From positions 62,001-126,000 of the forward strand of contig JACKFB010000012.1 in the NCBI GenBank assembly GCA_020632695.1: a stretch of DNA of 64,000 nt. Reading direction: 5' to 3'. This DNA comes from Deltaproteobacteria bacterium (lineage in GTDB: Bacteria > Myxococcota_A > UBA9042 > PHBI01 > JACKFB01). Positions 1-11,291 of this stretch are shown here, one piece after another. The notes below the pieces were generated by a model that ran no database searches, was not told the DNA's origin, and saw only the letters and a list, made by a program, of their open reading frames with translations. Positions within the stretch are counted from its first letter, which is position 1. Each line of letters opens with the position of its first letter. The translations under genes were made by a program, and so were the position numbers.

Positions 1-33
1 GCTTACTCCGCGGTCGTGGATGGGAGGGAAGCT

Positions 34-1437
34 TTGTCTGCCGTCGTCGAAGAGCCCGAGAACGCGCCGGTTGGTGGTGGTCCTGACCGCTTCGTGTACG
101 TGCAGACCTTCGGCTGCCAGATGAACGTGGTGGACACGGACCGGATCTTCCAGGTCCTGGCGCCGCTGCGCTACCAGCCGACCGACGACCCGTCGCGGGC
201 CGATCTGATCCTGCTCAACACCTGCAGCGTGCGCGAGAAGGCCGAGCAGAAGATGCTGTCCGAGCTGGGGCGGCTGGCTCCGCTCAAGGACTTCAACGAC
301 GACCTCGTGTTGGGCGTGGCCGGCTGCGTCGCCCAGCAGGAGGGGGCGCGCCTGCTGGACAAGGTGCCCTACCTCGACCTGGTGATGGGGCCCGACAACA
401 TCGCGCAGCTCCCGGGCATCCTCGAGCGCGTGCGCGCCGGCGGCGGCCGCGTGGCGGAGACCACCTTCGCCGGGCGCAAGGACTACGAGTTCATCGAGGC
501 GGTCCCGCAATCGCCGGGCAAGGTGAGCGAGTTCGTCACGATCATGAAGGGCTGCGACAAGGTCTGCACCTTCTGTATCGTGCCCTTCACGCGTGGGCGT
601 GAGGTCTCCAAGCCGGCCGAGCTGGTCGTGCGCGAGGTGGAGACCCTGGTCGCCTCGGGGGTGCGCGAGGTCACCCTGCTGGGGCAGAACGTGAACTCCT
701 ACGGCAAGGACCGCGAGCGACAGCCGCACTTCGCCGAGCTGCTTCGCGCCGTGGACGCCGTGCCGGGCCTGGAGCGGTTGCGCTTCACCACCTCCCACCC
801 CACCGACTGCACCGACGAGCTCATCGACTGCTTCGGCGAGCTGCGCACCCTCTGCGAGGCCTTCCACCTGCCGGTCCAGTGCGGCAGCGACCGCGTGCTC
901 CAGGCCATGCGCCGCCCGTACACGGTCGAGCACTACCTGGGCCGCGTCGCGCGCCTGCGCTCCCGGGTACCGGACATGGCGCTGACCACCGACATCATGG
1001 TGGGCTTCCCGGGCGAGACCGAGGCCGAGTTCGAGGCCACCCTCGCCCTGCTCGCCGAGGTCCGCTACAGCAGCATCTTCGCCTTCAAGTACTCGGCGCG
1101 CCCCGGAACCCGCGCCGCCTCGATGCCCGACGACGTGCCCGAGGCCGAGAAGCAGCGCCGCCTGCGCGAGGTGCAGCGCCTCCAGGACGGCATCTACGAC
1201 GCGATGCTGGCCGACCACCACGACAAGACCTTCGAGGTGCTGGTGGAGGGCCCGTCACGCAACGCCGCCCGCGGCGGCCCCGACGCGCTGCAGCTCATGG
1301 GGCGCACGCGCCAGAACATCGTGGTGAACTTCCCCGTGCCGGTCGGAGACCTCTGGTCACGACGCTGGATTGGCAAGCTGGCGCCGGTTAGAGTGGATCG
1401 CGTGCACTCGCACAGCCTCCACGGCCAGCTGGCCTGA
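34..1437 (+). CDS. miaB: tRNA-2-methylthio-N6-dimethylallyladenosine synthase
   Basis: Methylthiotransferase that adds a methylthio group at C2 of isopentenyladenosine-37 in tRNAs reading UNN codons. The N-terminal UPF0004 domain carries the cluster cysteines in TFGCQMN, NTCSVRE and GVAGCV. The radical SAM domain has the Cx3Cx2C motif (GCDKVCTFC, about residue 180), and a TRAM-like tail follows (from about residue 390). Full family length, 467 aa. I chose the TTG at 34 because GGGAGGGAAG lies just upstream; an in-frame GTG at 16 is the alternative. Sequence upstream of the window is unknown. The DUF151 nuclease gene follows in the same direction after 52 bases. Confidence 0.95.
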   Translation: MSAVVEEPENAPVGGGPDRFVYVQTFGCQMNVVDTDRIFQVLAPLRYQPTDDPSRADLILLNTCSVREKAEQKMLSELGRLAPLKDFNDDLVLGVAGCVAQQEGARLLDKVPYLDLVMGPDNIAQLPGILERVRAGGGRVAETTFAGRKDYEFIEAVPQSPGKVSEFVTIMKGCDKVCTFCIVPFTRGREVSKPAELVVREVETLVASGVREVTLLGQNVNSYGKDRERQPHFAELLRAVDAVPGLERLRFTTSHPTDCTDELIDCFGELRTLCEAFHLPVQCGSDRVLQAMRRPYTVEHYLGRVARLRSRVPDMALTTDIMVGFPGETEAEFEATLALLAEVRYSSIFAFKYSARPGTRAASMPDDVPEAEKQRRLREVQRLQDGIYDAMLADHHDKTFEVLVEGPSRNAARGGPDALQLMGRTRQNIVVNFPVPVGDLWSRRWIGKLAPVRVDRVHSHSLHGQLA

Positions 1438-1489
1438 CCCCGAGCGGGGCGCTCCCTGGCGTGAACTGGCGCCCTCGCCCGGAACGTCC

Positions 1490-2056
1490 ATGCCTGCATC
1501 GACCAGACAGAAGCCGATCATCCCCATGCGGGTCGAGGGGGTCGTCCTGGAGCCGGGCACGCAGGCGCCCGCGGTCATGCTGCGCGGCGTCGACGATCCG
1601 CGGCTGTGCCTGGCGATGTACATCGGCGGGCTCGAGGCGAACGCCATCGCCACCGCCATCGCCGACGTGGAGCTGCCACGGCCCATGACCCATGACCTGG
1701 TCATGAGCATGCTGGCGGAGCTCGGCGCCTCGGTAGCCCGCGTGGTGATCACCGATCTCATCGACGGGACCTTCTACGCGGAGATCACCATGGTCGACGA
1801 GGCCGGCCACGAGCACCTCCTCGACGCGCGCCCGTCGGACGCGCTGGCCGTGGCCCTGCGCAGCGGCGCGGCCATCTACGCCTCACGCGCCGTGCTGGCG
1901 GCCGCCGCGACCATGACCGCAGAGGACCCGCAGCAGGGCGCCGGCGCGGGCGACACCGAGCGCTCGAGGGCGCCTGCCGGACCGAGCGCGGTCACCAGCG
2001 GCGACATCCGCCTCGAGGACCTCGACCCCGACACCTTCGGCGACTACAAGATGTAG
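1490..2056 (+). CDS. DUF151 / bifunctional nuclease family protein
   Basis: 188-residue protein of the bifunctional nuclease (DUF151) family. The conserved core is visible: VMLRG near residue 30, YIGGLEANAI near 48, RPMTHDL near 68, then ARPSDALAVALR near 115, a family hallmark. Plant members have DNase/RNase activity; the role in bacteria is unsettled. The last 50 residues are an acidic, low-complexity tail. The ATG at 1490 is used; the ATG at 1526 is also possible, since the domain starts at MRVEGVV. It lies 52 bases after miaB and converges with the FYDLN gene. Confidence 0.88.
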   Translation: MPASTRQKPIIPMRVEGVVLEPGTQAPAVMLRGVDDPRLCLAMYIGGLEANAIATAIADVELPRPMTHDLVMSMLAELGASVARVVITDLIDGTFYAEITMVDEAGHEHLLDARPSDALAVALRSGAAIYASRAVLAAAATMTAEDPQQGAGAGDTERSRAPAGPSAVTSGDIRLEDLDPDTFGDYKM

Positions 2057-2102
2057 CCGCTCAGCGTCGCGGCAGACCGAGCGACGCGCCCGGCCCGCCG
2101 GG

Positions 2103-2438
2103 TCACGTCGCCTCGGGCTCCTCGACCTCTTCGTCCTCGCCCTCGGCGGCGTCGTCGTCACCGGCGTCGTCGTCACCGAGCAGCTCCTCGGTGTCGTCCA
2201 GATCCACCGTGTCGTCGAGGTCCTCGTCGACCACCAGCACCGGCGTGTCGTCGTCGTCCTCCACGACCAGGTGGTCCTCGATCCGGAACCGCTCGGGCTC
2301 GTCCACAGGCACGGCGCCGCACTTCGGGCAGTGCGCCTCCGACTGTCCGAAGTCGTAGAATCTCGTGCCGCAGTCCGCACAGAGACGCTTGCGACCGAAC
2401 TTCGCGTAATCCTTCACCGCGATGGCGCGTCCAGTCAT
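2103..2438 (-). CDS. FYDLN acid domain protein (zinc-ribbon plus acidic tail)
   Basis: A 111-residue protein of the FYDLN acid family (TIGR02300 type). The N-terminus has the typical AxxxxxKRLCxxCGxRFYDF pattern, with CADC (residues about 20-23) and CPKC (about 38-41) forming a probable four-Cys zinc ribbon. The second half is almost pure Asp/Glu. Function is unknown; the family is common in alpha- and deltaproteobacteria. I start at the ATG at 2438, preceded by a GGGG run, because the family begins close to this point; the 17 further upstream codons look non-coding. It lies downstream of EF-G but has its own promoter-like sequence. Confidence 0.85.
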   Translation of the reverse strand: MTGRAIAVKDYAKFGRKRLCADCGTRFYDFGQSEAHCPKCGAVPVDEPERFRIEDHLVVEDDDDTPVLVVDEDLDDTVDLDDTEELLGDDDAGDDDAAEGEDEEVEEPEAT

Positions 2439-2498
2439 GGCCCCCATTCCCCGCATGCTCGTGAGAGTAGCGCAGGTGGATCCTCCCACCTCGCGACC

Positions 2499-2526
2499 AA
2501 GTTAAGTGACGATATCCGGCTGTCAA
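2499..2526 (-). promoter_or_regulatory. Putative housekeeping promoter of the FYDLN gene
   Basis: On the minus strand a perfect TTGACA (2526 down to 2521) is followed after 16 bases by TAACTT (2504 down to 2499). The predicted transcription start near 2492 leaves a leader of about 54 bases before the ATG at 2438. The local sequence is AT-rich for this genome. No experimental support. Confidence 0.45.
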
Positions 2527-2589
2527 ACCTAAAATCGAACCATGTCCGCTGCCGGACGCGACGAGCCCGCCCCGCCCCCCTGAGGCCTG

Positions 2590-4674
2590 TCACAGCTTGT
2601 CGTAGTGGCTGAAGCGCATCGTGAACGACGCGCGCCCCTGGGTCAGCGAGCGCAGCTCGGTGGCGTAGCCGAACATCTGCTCGATCGGCACCGAGGCCTT
2701 GATGACCGACACCTGGGGCGAACGCTCCTCCATGTGCTCGATCCGACCGCGCCGCTGGTTGATGCTGCCGATGATCTCGCCCACGAACTCGGGCGGGCTG
2801 GAGATCTCGCAGTCCCCGATGGGCGACAGGCGCAACGGGTGCGCGTCCCGCAGCGCGTCGCGCAGCGCCGTCGACGTGGCGATGGTGTAGGCGAAGGGCT
2901 TGTTGAGGCCCTCGCGGAAGCCCACCTGCCGGATGGAGACCTCCACGTCGATGGTCGGATATCCCTCGAGCACGCCGCTCTGCAGCGTCTGGTGGATGCC
3001 GGTGTCGATGGCCTTGCGCACCTCGGGCGTGAACTCGGCCGGGACCTCGGCGCCTTCAGCGGGCCAGTGCCAGTCGACCGAGTTCCCCGCGCCGCGCTCG
3101 CGCGGCTTCACCGTCAGAGCCACCTGTCCGAAGAGGGCGTCGCCCGAATCGGCGGTGCGATCGAAGATCCCCTCGGCCCGGCCCGTGGCGGAGACCGTCT
3201 CGCGATACACCACCTGCGGGCGGCCGGTCTTCACCTCGACGCCGAACTCGCGCCCCAGGCGGTCCACCAGGATCTCCAGGTGCAGCTCGCCCATCCCGCG
3301 CATGATGGTCTGGCCCGTGCCCTCGTCCTCGTGCCAGCGGAAGGTCGGGTCCTCGTCCGCCAGCTTGCGCAGGGTCTCCTCGAGCTTGTCCTTGTCGCGC
3401 AGCGTCAGCGGCTCCACCGCCTGGCTGATGACCGGCTCGTAGGCCTCGATGCTCTCCAGCAGGATCTCGTGCTCGGGGTCGCAGAGCGTGTCGCCCGTCC
3501 GCGTCGCCTTGAGCCCCAGCACGCCGAAGATGTTGCCCGCCTCGACGCGGTCCATCCGGGTGCGGTTGTTCGCGTGCATCAGGAAGATGCGCGACACCTT
3601 CTCGTAGACGCCCAGCGCCGGGTTGCGCAGCGACTGCCCGGCGGTCATCGTGCCCGAGTACAGGCGCACGAAGACCATGCGGCGCCCGTCCTCCATGATC
3701 GCGACCTTGTAGGCCAGCGCGCAGAGCGGCGCCTTCGGGTCGTGCGGCCGGGTGGTCGTCTCGCCGGTCTTCGGCACGATGCCGCTGACCTCGGGGACGT
3801 CGCTCGGCGCGGGCAGCCAGGCCACGATCGCGTCCAGAAGCGGCTGGATCCCCTTGTTTCGCAGCGCCGAGCCGCACAGCACCGGCACCAGCTTGTTGGC
3901 CAGCGTGGCCTTGCGGATCGCCGCGTCGATCTCCTCGAAGCTCAGGCCCGCCGTGTCGTCGAGGTAGCGCTCGGCGAACTCCTCGTCGGCCAGCGCCGTC
4001 CGCTCCAGCAGCACCTCGCGGGCGATCTCGACGGCGTCCACCATGTCGGCGGGGACCTCCGCCTCCACGATGTTGCGCGGGTCGTCGGCGTCGGGCCACA
4101 GCAGCGCCTTGCGCCGGATCAGGTCCACCACGCCGCGGAAGTCCGACTCGCTGCCGATGGGGAGCTGGGCCGGCGCGCAGTGCTCGCCGAAGCGCTGCTC
4201 CATCATGCGGAGGCAGCGGTCGAAGTCGGCGCCGATGCGGTCCATCTTGTTGACGAAGCCCAGGCGCGGCACGTGGTAGCGGTCCGCCTGATGCCACACC
4301 GTCTCGGTCTGCGGCTCCACGCCGGCGACCGCGTCGAACACCGCCACCGCGCCGTCGAGCACGCGCAGCGACCGATGCACCTCGATGGTGAAGTCCACGT
4401 GGCCGGGCGTGTCGATCAGGTGCAGCTCGTGGCCGGCCCACTCGAAGGTGGTCACCGCGCTGGTGATCGTGATGCCGCGCTCCCGCTCCTGGACCATGAA
4501 GTCCATGGCGGCCTCGCCCTCGTGCACCTCGCCCATCTTGTAGGACTTTCCGGTGACGTAGAGCAGCCGCTCAGACACCGTGGTCTTGCCCGCATCGATG
4601 TGGGCCATGATCCCGATGTTGCGGACGAGCTGCATCTTGCTGCGTCGGGCGCTCATGGCGCGACTATGTGGCAC
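2590..4674 (-). CDS. fusA: Translation elongation factor G
   Basis: GTPase that drives translocation of tRNA and mRNA on the ribosome. G1 (AHIDAGKTT, near residue 25), G2 (RGITITS), G3 (DTPGHVDF) and G4 (NKMD) are intact, followed by the EF-G domain II-V organisation to the C-terminus. The 694 aa match the family length. The GTG at 4674 is preceded by GAGGGG; the ATG at 4656 is an alternative. The usual partners rpsL, rpsG and tuf are absent nearby, so this may be a stand-alone or paralogous EF-G; that cannot be settled without the rest of the genome. Confidence 0.93.
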   Translation of the reverse strand: MPHSRAMSARRSKMQLVRNIGIMAHIDAGKTTVSERLLYVTGKSYKMGEVHEGEAAMDFMVQERERGITITSAVTTFEWAGHELHLIDTPGHVDFTIEVHRSLRVLDGAVAVFDAVAGVEPQTETVWHQADRYHVPRLGFVNKMDRIGADFDRCLRMMEQRFGEHCAPAQLPIGSESDFRGVVDLIRRKALLWPDADDPRNIVEAEVPADMVDAVEIAREVLLERTALADEEFAERYLDDTAGLSFEEIDAAIRKATLANKLVPVLCGSALRNKGIQPLLDAIVAWLPAPSDVPEVSGIVPKTGETTTRPHDPKAPLCALAYKVAIMEDGRRMVFVRLYSGTMTAGQSLRNPALGVYEKVSRIFLMHANNRTRMDRVEAGNIFGVLGLKATRTGDTLCDPEHEILLESIEAYEPVISQAVEPLTLRDKDKLEETLRKLADEDPTFRWHEDEGTGQTIMRGMGELHLEILVDRLGREFGVEVKTGRPQVVYRETVSATGRAEGIFDRTADSGDALFGQVALTVKPRERGAGNSVDWHWPAEGAEVPAEFTPEVRKAIDTGIHQTLQSGVLEGYPTIDVEVSIRQVGFREGLNKPFAYTIATSTALRDALRDAHPLRLSPIGDCEISSPPEFVGEIIGSINQRRGRIEHMEERSPQVSVIKASVPIEQMFGYATELRSLTQGRASFTMRFSHYDKL

Positions 4675-4729
4675 GCCGATCCCCCCTCGTCAACACGCAA
4701 GCTCGGCCTCGCGGACGCTTGGCCTGGGC

Positions 4730-4758
4730 TTGCCGGAAGGCGAGGCGCGTCGTAGCTT
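4730..4758 (+). promoter_or_regulatory. Putative leaderless promoter of the 4766 gene
   Basis: TTGCCG (4730-4735), a 17-base spacer and TAGCTT (4753-4758) are followed by only 7 bases before the ATG at 4766, so transcription would begin at or next to the start codon. There is no Shine-Dalgarno sequence, which fits leaderless initiation. Confidence 0.4.
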
Positions 4759-4765
4759 CCAGGCC

Positions 4766-5527
4766 ATGAGCGACGCGTCGGAGAGCCCCAACCCGGGATG
4801 GCGGAAACTCGGTCGGTGCAGCGCCTGCATCTTCTTCATGACCGATTTCGGTGAGGAGCCCGACTTCCACGGGCACTGCAAGCTGCACCCGCGGCCCGGG
4901 TCGCGCGCGGCGCAGGACTTCGCCTGCCCGGAGTACAAGCCGCTGCCCGGCTTCGACGATCTCACCCGATCGACGCGGGCGACGCTGCTGGTGGCAACGC
5001 CCGGCCGGGCGCACGGGAGCAGCTCGCAGGACCGCCTCCGCGGCGATCGCGCGCGCCGGGTGATGCCCCGCGCCGGCGTCGTGCGGCGACGCGACGGCGA
5101 CGAGGCCCACACCGTCGACGTGGTGCGCGCCACCGCGATCCCGCCCCAGGCCATACAGAGCTTCCTCGACGGAGACGACAGCATGGATCCCGATCGCTTG
5201 CGCGACACCCTCATCGAGGTCATCGAGAACTTCATCGGCATCGAGGACGTGCCGCTCGGAGACCGCTGGCGGGGCGGCACGGTCACGCTGCAGCCGGCCA
5301 ACCCGGAGCATCGCGCCACCGAGGTGCCGGTGGAGGCCTTCTTCCACAAGATCGTGATGGTGCGCGACCGCCTGCGCGTGCTCGAGGCGAAGATCAACGG
5401 GCACGACGGCCTGAGCGACGCCGAGAAGGTCGAGTTCCAGCAGTACATCAGCCGCTGCTACGGCTCGCTGACCACCTTCAACGTGCTCTTCAAGGACCGC
5501 GGAGACGGGTTCTCGTCGAAGAGCTGA
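4766..5527 (+). CDS. Hypothetical protein with N-terminal cysteine cluster
   Basis: Not recognised. 253 residues in three parts. The first is an N-terminal Cys/His region with CSAC (about residue 18), HGHCKLHP (about 38) and ACPEY (about 54), which could bind zinc or an iron-sulfur cluster. The second is a basic, probably disordered linker (residues about 75-110). The third is a mostly helical, charged C-terminal half. No signal peptide or membrane segment. The ATG at 4766 is chosen because it sits just after a -10-like element and the Cys cluster follows directly. It converges with the Cys-repeat lipoprotein gene (76-base gap). Confidence 0.65.
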   Translation: MSDASESPNPGWRKLGRCSACIFFMTDFGEEPDFHGHCKLHPRPGSRAAQDFACPEYKPLPGFDDLTRSTRATLLVATPGRAHGSSSQDRLRGDRARRVMPRAGVVRRRDGDEAHTVDVVRATAIPPQAIQSFLDGDDSMDPDRLRDTLIEVIENFIGIEDVPLGDRWRGGTVTLQPANPEHRATEVPVEAFFHKIVMVRDRLRVLEAKINGHDGLSDAEKVEFQQYISRCYGSLTTFNVLFKDRGDGFSSKS

Positions 5528-5603
5528 GGCGGCGTCCCCATCCTGAGGCCGGGCGGGGCGCCAGCGGCGTGTTCGCGGCGCCTCGAGCGCGGTGGTCCAC
5601 CGC

Positions 5604-8396
<2,793 letters not shown>

Positions 8397-8499
8397 GCCC
8401 CCCACCGCCACCGGAGCCCACCGTCCATCGCCTCTACACTCCGCCCCGCCGTGCGCCGGCGGGTGGCCGGATCCCGCACACCCATCCGCACGGTCTCAC

Positions 8500-10104
8500 C
8501 TACAACCCGGAAGTGGGCACGAAGGGGAGGATCGACTTCAAGTCTTCGTCCGTGAAGCCCATGCCGAGGCCCACGAAGTAGTCGCGGCGCGCGCCGTTGA
8601 GGACGTTGTCGATACCAGCCGCCACGTAGAAGTGCTTGGCGAACTCCCAGGCCGCCAGCATGCGCAGTCGGGGCCAGTCGTCGCGTCCGAAATCGAACAC
8701 GTCCGTGCGCATCCGCAGGCGGTCGCCCAGCAGGTCCAGGTCGATGCCGAGGCCGCCGGTCGACTCCATGATGCCGTAGCGGAACGTGAGGAAATGCCAG
8801 CGCTTTCCGAACTGCGCCGTGAACTTCAGCTTGTTCGAGGTCGAGACGATCTCCTCGACCAGCACCGGCGGCAGCGAGGGGTCGTTCGTCGTCGTCACGC
8901 GCTGCTTGGTCTCGGTGAGGCCGGCGGGATCGCTGACCAGCTGGATGAAGTAGAACTTGTCCGGCTTCGGGTAGAGCGACAGGCTCACGTAGCTCTTCAG
9001 CGAGGCCTGGCCGATGTTGTACTCGGAGCGGAACTCCACCTTCACCTGGAGCCGCCCGATGGGCCCGGTGATGCCCTTCACGTCGCTGACGACGTCCTCC
9101 ACGTCGTCGATGAGCTTCTCGTCGGTCAGCAGCCGCCCGACCGTGCCCTGCCCCGCCTCGATGCGCTCGGCGATGGTGCGGGCGCTCTCCATCGTGCCCT
9201 CGAGGGCCACCGCGCTCTTGTCGATCTTGGCCAGCGCGTGGGCGACCGTCCCCTCCTGGCTGACCGCGCCCTCGGTCAGGTTGCGCCCGACGAAGCCACG
9301 CAGGTCGCCGGTGATCTCGTCGACGTTGACCAGGATGTGGTCCAGCCGGGCGTCGGCCCGCGCGGCGATGCTGCGCAGGTCGCGGGTCGTCGCCTCGACG
9401 TTCTCGATGATGTTCTTCACGTCCTGGGTGTGGGAGACGATCGCCTGGTCCACGAAGCCGCGGATCTCCTTCGAGAGGCCGGCGACCTGCACCGTGGTCT
9501 CGCGGATGTTGTCGCGGATCTCCTGGAGCGCCGCGGTGCCCTCCTCGTCGGCGAAGTTCTTGCGCACGCTGCCGGTGATCGCGGCGATGTCGTCGGAGAT
9601 CTTCTCGAGCTTGGGGAAGATGACCGCCGTGGACTCCTCGAGCTGGTTGAGCACGGCGCTCAGGCCCGACTCGGAGTCGATGTTGTGGATCTCGCCGCCC
9701 GGCGGGATCTTCGGCCCGGCGATGCCCGGCGTGATGGAGATGTAGTAGTCGCCGAGGAGGCTCGCCTGCAGGCGCTTGGCCGTGGCGCCGTTCACCCAGC
9801 GCCCGGTCGCCGCGTCGAGCACGCCCTCGTAGAGCGTGATGCGCTTCTCGATGACCAGGACGACGCGCGCCTTGGTGGGGTCCTCGGTGTCGAGCCGGAT
9901 CGACTTGATGGCGCCCACCGGGATGCCCGAGAGCATGACGCGCGAGTTCTCGACGAGGCCGGTCGCGTCGGAGAAGAGCGTGTTGACCTCGTACGCGTCA
10001 TCGGTGTCCACGCCCTTGTCCAGCGACCCGAAGGTCAGGATGAAGGCGAAGGCCCCCACGACCACGAGGAGCCCGACCAGGAGTGGCGTACGCTTCTTCA
10101 GCAT
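8500..10104 (-). CDS. mlaD: MlaD/MCE-domain lipid-transport protein with long helical region and predicted C-terminal beta-barrel
   Basis: 534 residues. An N-terminal membrane anchor (residues 7-26) is followed by one MCE domain (about 36-140, with GLVENSRVMLSGIPVG). A long helical or coiled-coil stretch (about 150-350) comes next. The C-terminal 180 residues have short alternating hydrophobic strands and end in YFVGLGMGF, which looks like an outer-membrane barrel. MCE proteins form channels for phospholipids between membranes; short MlaD lacks the last two parts. It starts at the ATG at 10104, 19 bases after mlaE, with which it forms an operon. I infer a one-piece trans-envelope bridge. The barrel is predicted by eye only. 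Confidence 0.82.
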   Translation of the reverse strand: MLKKRTPLLVGLLVVVGAFAFILTFGSLDKGVDTDDAYEVNTLFSDATGLVENSRVMLSGIPVGAIKSIRLDTEDPTKARVVLVIEKRITLYEGVLDAATGRWVNGATAKRLQASLLGDYYISITPGIAGPKIPPGGEIHNIDSESGLSAVLNQLEESTAVIFPKLEKISDDIAAITGSVRKNFADEEGTAALQEIRDNIRETTVQVAGLSKEIRGFVDQAIVSHTQDVKNIIENVEATTRDLRSIAARADARLDHILVNVDEITGDLRGFVGRNLTEGAVSQEGTVAHALAKIDKSAVALEGTMESARTIAERIEAGQGTVGRLLTDEKLIDDVEDVVSDVKGITGPIGRLQVKVEFRSEYNIGQASLKSYVSLSLYPKPDKFYFIQLVSDPAGLTETKQRVTTTNDPSLPPVLVEEIVSTSNKLKFTAQFGKRWHFLTFRYGIMESTGGLGIDLDLLGDRLRMRTDVFDFGRDDWPRLRMLAAWEFAKHFYVAAGIDNVLNGARRDYFVGLGMGFTDEDLKSILPFVPTSGL

Positions 10105-10123
10105 GGGGGCGAAACCGGGCCGG

Positions 10124-10891
10124 TCAGAACATGATGACGGTGAGGAAGTAGTCGAGCACCAGGATCGACACGGACGAGACGACGACGGCCTGGGTCGTGG
10201 CGACCCCCACCCCTCGTGCCCCACCTTCTGCGTGGAAGCCCTTGTAGCAGGAGACCACGGCGATGGCGAACCCGAACACGGCCGCCTTGATGATGCCGGA
10301 CCACACGTCCCAGGGCAGCACCACGTTGACGATGCGGTCGAAGAACACACCCTCGTCGAGGCCCAGGCCACGCACTGCGACCAGCCAGGCGCCGCCGATG
10401 CCGACGACGGTGCAGAGCATGCAGAGCAGCGGCATCATCAGGACCGCGGCCGCCACCCGAGGCGTGACCAGGTACTGCACCGGGTTGACGGCCATGGTGC
10501 GCAGGGCGTCGATCTGCTCGGTGACGTTCATCGTCCCGATCTCGGTGGCGATGGCCGAGCCGACGCGGCCGGTCACCATCAGCCCCGTGAGCACGGGCGC
10601 AAGCTCGCGGGACAGCGCCAGCGCCACCGTGGTCCCGACCAACGACTCGGCGTTGAAGAGCTTGAACGCGTACATGGTCTGGACCGCCATGACCATGCCG
10701 GTGAAGGCGCCGGTGAGCACGACGATGAAGAAGCTGCCGACCCCGACGAACTCGAGCGCCTGCAGGAACACGCGCCAGCGGTACGGCGGCCGGAACAGCC
10801 ACTGCACCGACTCCCAGGCCATCATGACCGTGTGGCCCACGGCCTCGATCGAGCCCAGGGTGTAGTTTCCGACGCTCTCGAGCCACTTCAC
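10124..10891 (-). CDS. mlaE: MlaE-family ABC transporter permease
   Basis: Integral inner-membrane permease of the MCE/Mla phospholipid transport system, 255 residues. The family signatures SRELAPVLTGLMV, GRVGSAIATEIGTM and EQIDALRTMAVNP are all present, with about five to six hydrophobic segments. The GTG at 10891 (MKWLES) is preceded by GAGGT at good spacing; an upstream extension reads as low-complexity non-coding sequence. The MCE gene follows directly. The ATPase gene mlaF, normally next to mlaE, is not present; thiS, on the opposite strand, is upstream. Confidence 0.92.
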   Translation of the reverse strand: MKWLESVGNYTLGSIEAVGHTVMMAWESVQWLFRPPYRWRVFLQALEFVGVGSFFIVVLTGAFTGMVMAVQTMYAFKLFNAESLVGTTVALALSRELAPVLTGLMVTGRVGSAIATEIGTMNVTEQIDALRTMAVNPVQYLVTPRVAAAVLMMPLLCMLCTVVGIGGAWLVAVRGLGLDEGVFFDRIVNVVLPWDVWSGIIKAAVFGFAIAVVSCYKGFHAEGGARGVGVATTQAVVVSSVSILVLDYFLTVIMF

Positions 10892-11046
10892 TCGCGCGGA
10901 CCTCGCGTCGACGGCGCCCCCTCCCGCCCGCCAGCCTGGCGCGGGAGCGGCGACCCTAGCCTTACGCGCCGGCGGGTGCAATCGGCTCCTGCCTCGGCGG
11001 GAGCGGGGCGGCGACGGCACGCGCGGCCGCCGGGCTCGCCCGGCCG

Positions 11047-11075
11047 GTGACAGGGCGCGGCGGAGGTGCTATTGG
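11047..11075 (+). promoter_or_regulatory. Putative leaderless promoter of the thiSGE operon
   Basis: GTGACA (11047-11052), a 17-base spacer and TATTGG (11070-11075) lie 8 bases before the thiS ATG at 11084. The -35 hexamer matches the consensus at 5 of 6 positions. I see no thiamine pyrophosphate riboswitch core between mlaE and thiS, and there would be no room for one downstream of this start point. Confidence 0.4.
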
Positions 11076-11083
11076 CCGCGGCC

Positions 11084-11290
11084 ATGGAATTGACGGTCAA
11101 CGGCGAGTCGCGCCGCTTCGACGAGGACGCCCTGAGCGTGGCAGGCCTGATCGAGCGCCTCGGTCTGGGCGGAAGGCGGGTGGCGGTCGAGGTCAACGAG
11201 GCCATCGTGCGCCGCGCCGAGTACGGCGAGCGCATGGTGTGCGGCGGCGACCGGGTCGAGATCGTCCACTTCGTCGGTGGGGGGGCCTGA
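11084..11290 (+). CDS. thiS: Sulfur carrier protein ThiS
   Basis: Small ubiquitin-like carrier (68 residues) that delivers sulfur as a C-terminal thiocarboxylate to ThiG for thiazole formation. The beta-grasp pattern is clear: MELTVNGE, VAVEVNEAIV and GDRVEIVHFVGG. It begins the thi operon and sits one base before thiG. One oddity: the last residues are GGGA, whereas ThiS normally ends in Gly-Gly, so one C-terminal Ala must be trimmed or the protein is used differently. The ATG at 11084 matches the family N-terminus. Confidence 0.93.
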   Translation: MELTVNGESRRFDEDALSVAGLIERLGLGGRRVAVEVNEAIVRRAEYGERMVCGGDRVEIVHFVGGGA

Positions 11291-11291
11291 G

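Noticed and set aside
2605..4755. A 716-residue plus-strand frame across EF-G
   Set aside because: The minus strand encodes an intact elongation factor G; the plus-strand frame is a composition artefact.
10892..11083. A thiamine pyrophosphate riboswitch before thiS
   Set aside because: No core THI sequence elements are visible, and the best promoter leaves no leader in which one could form.
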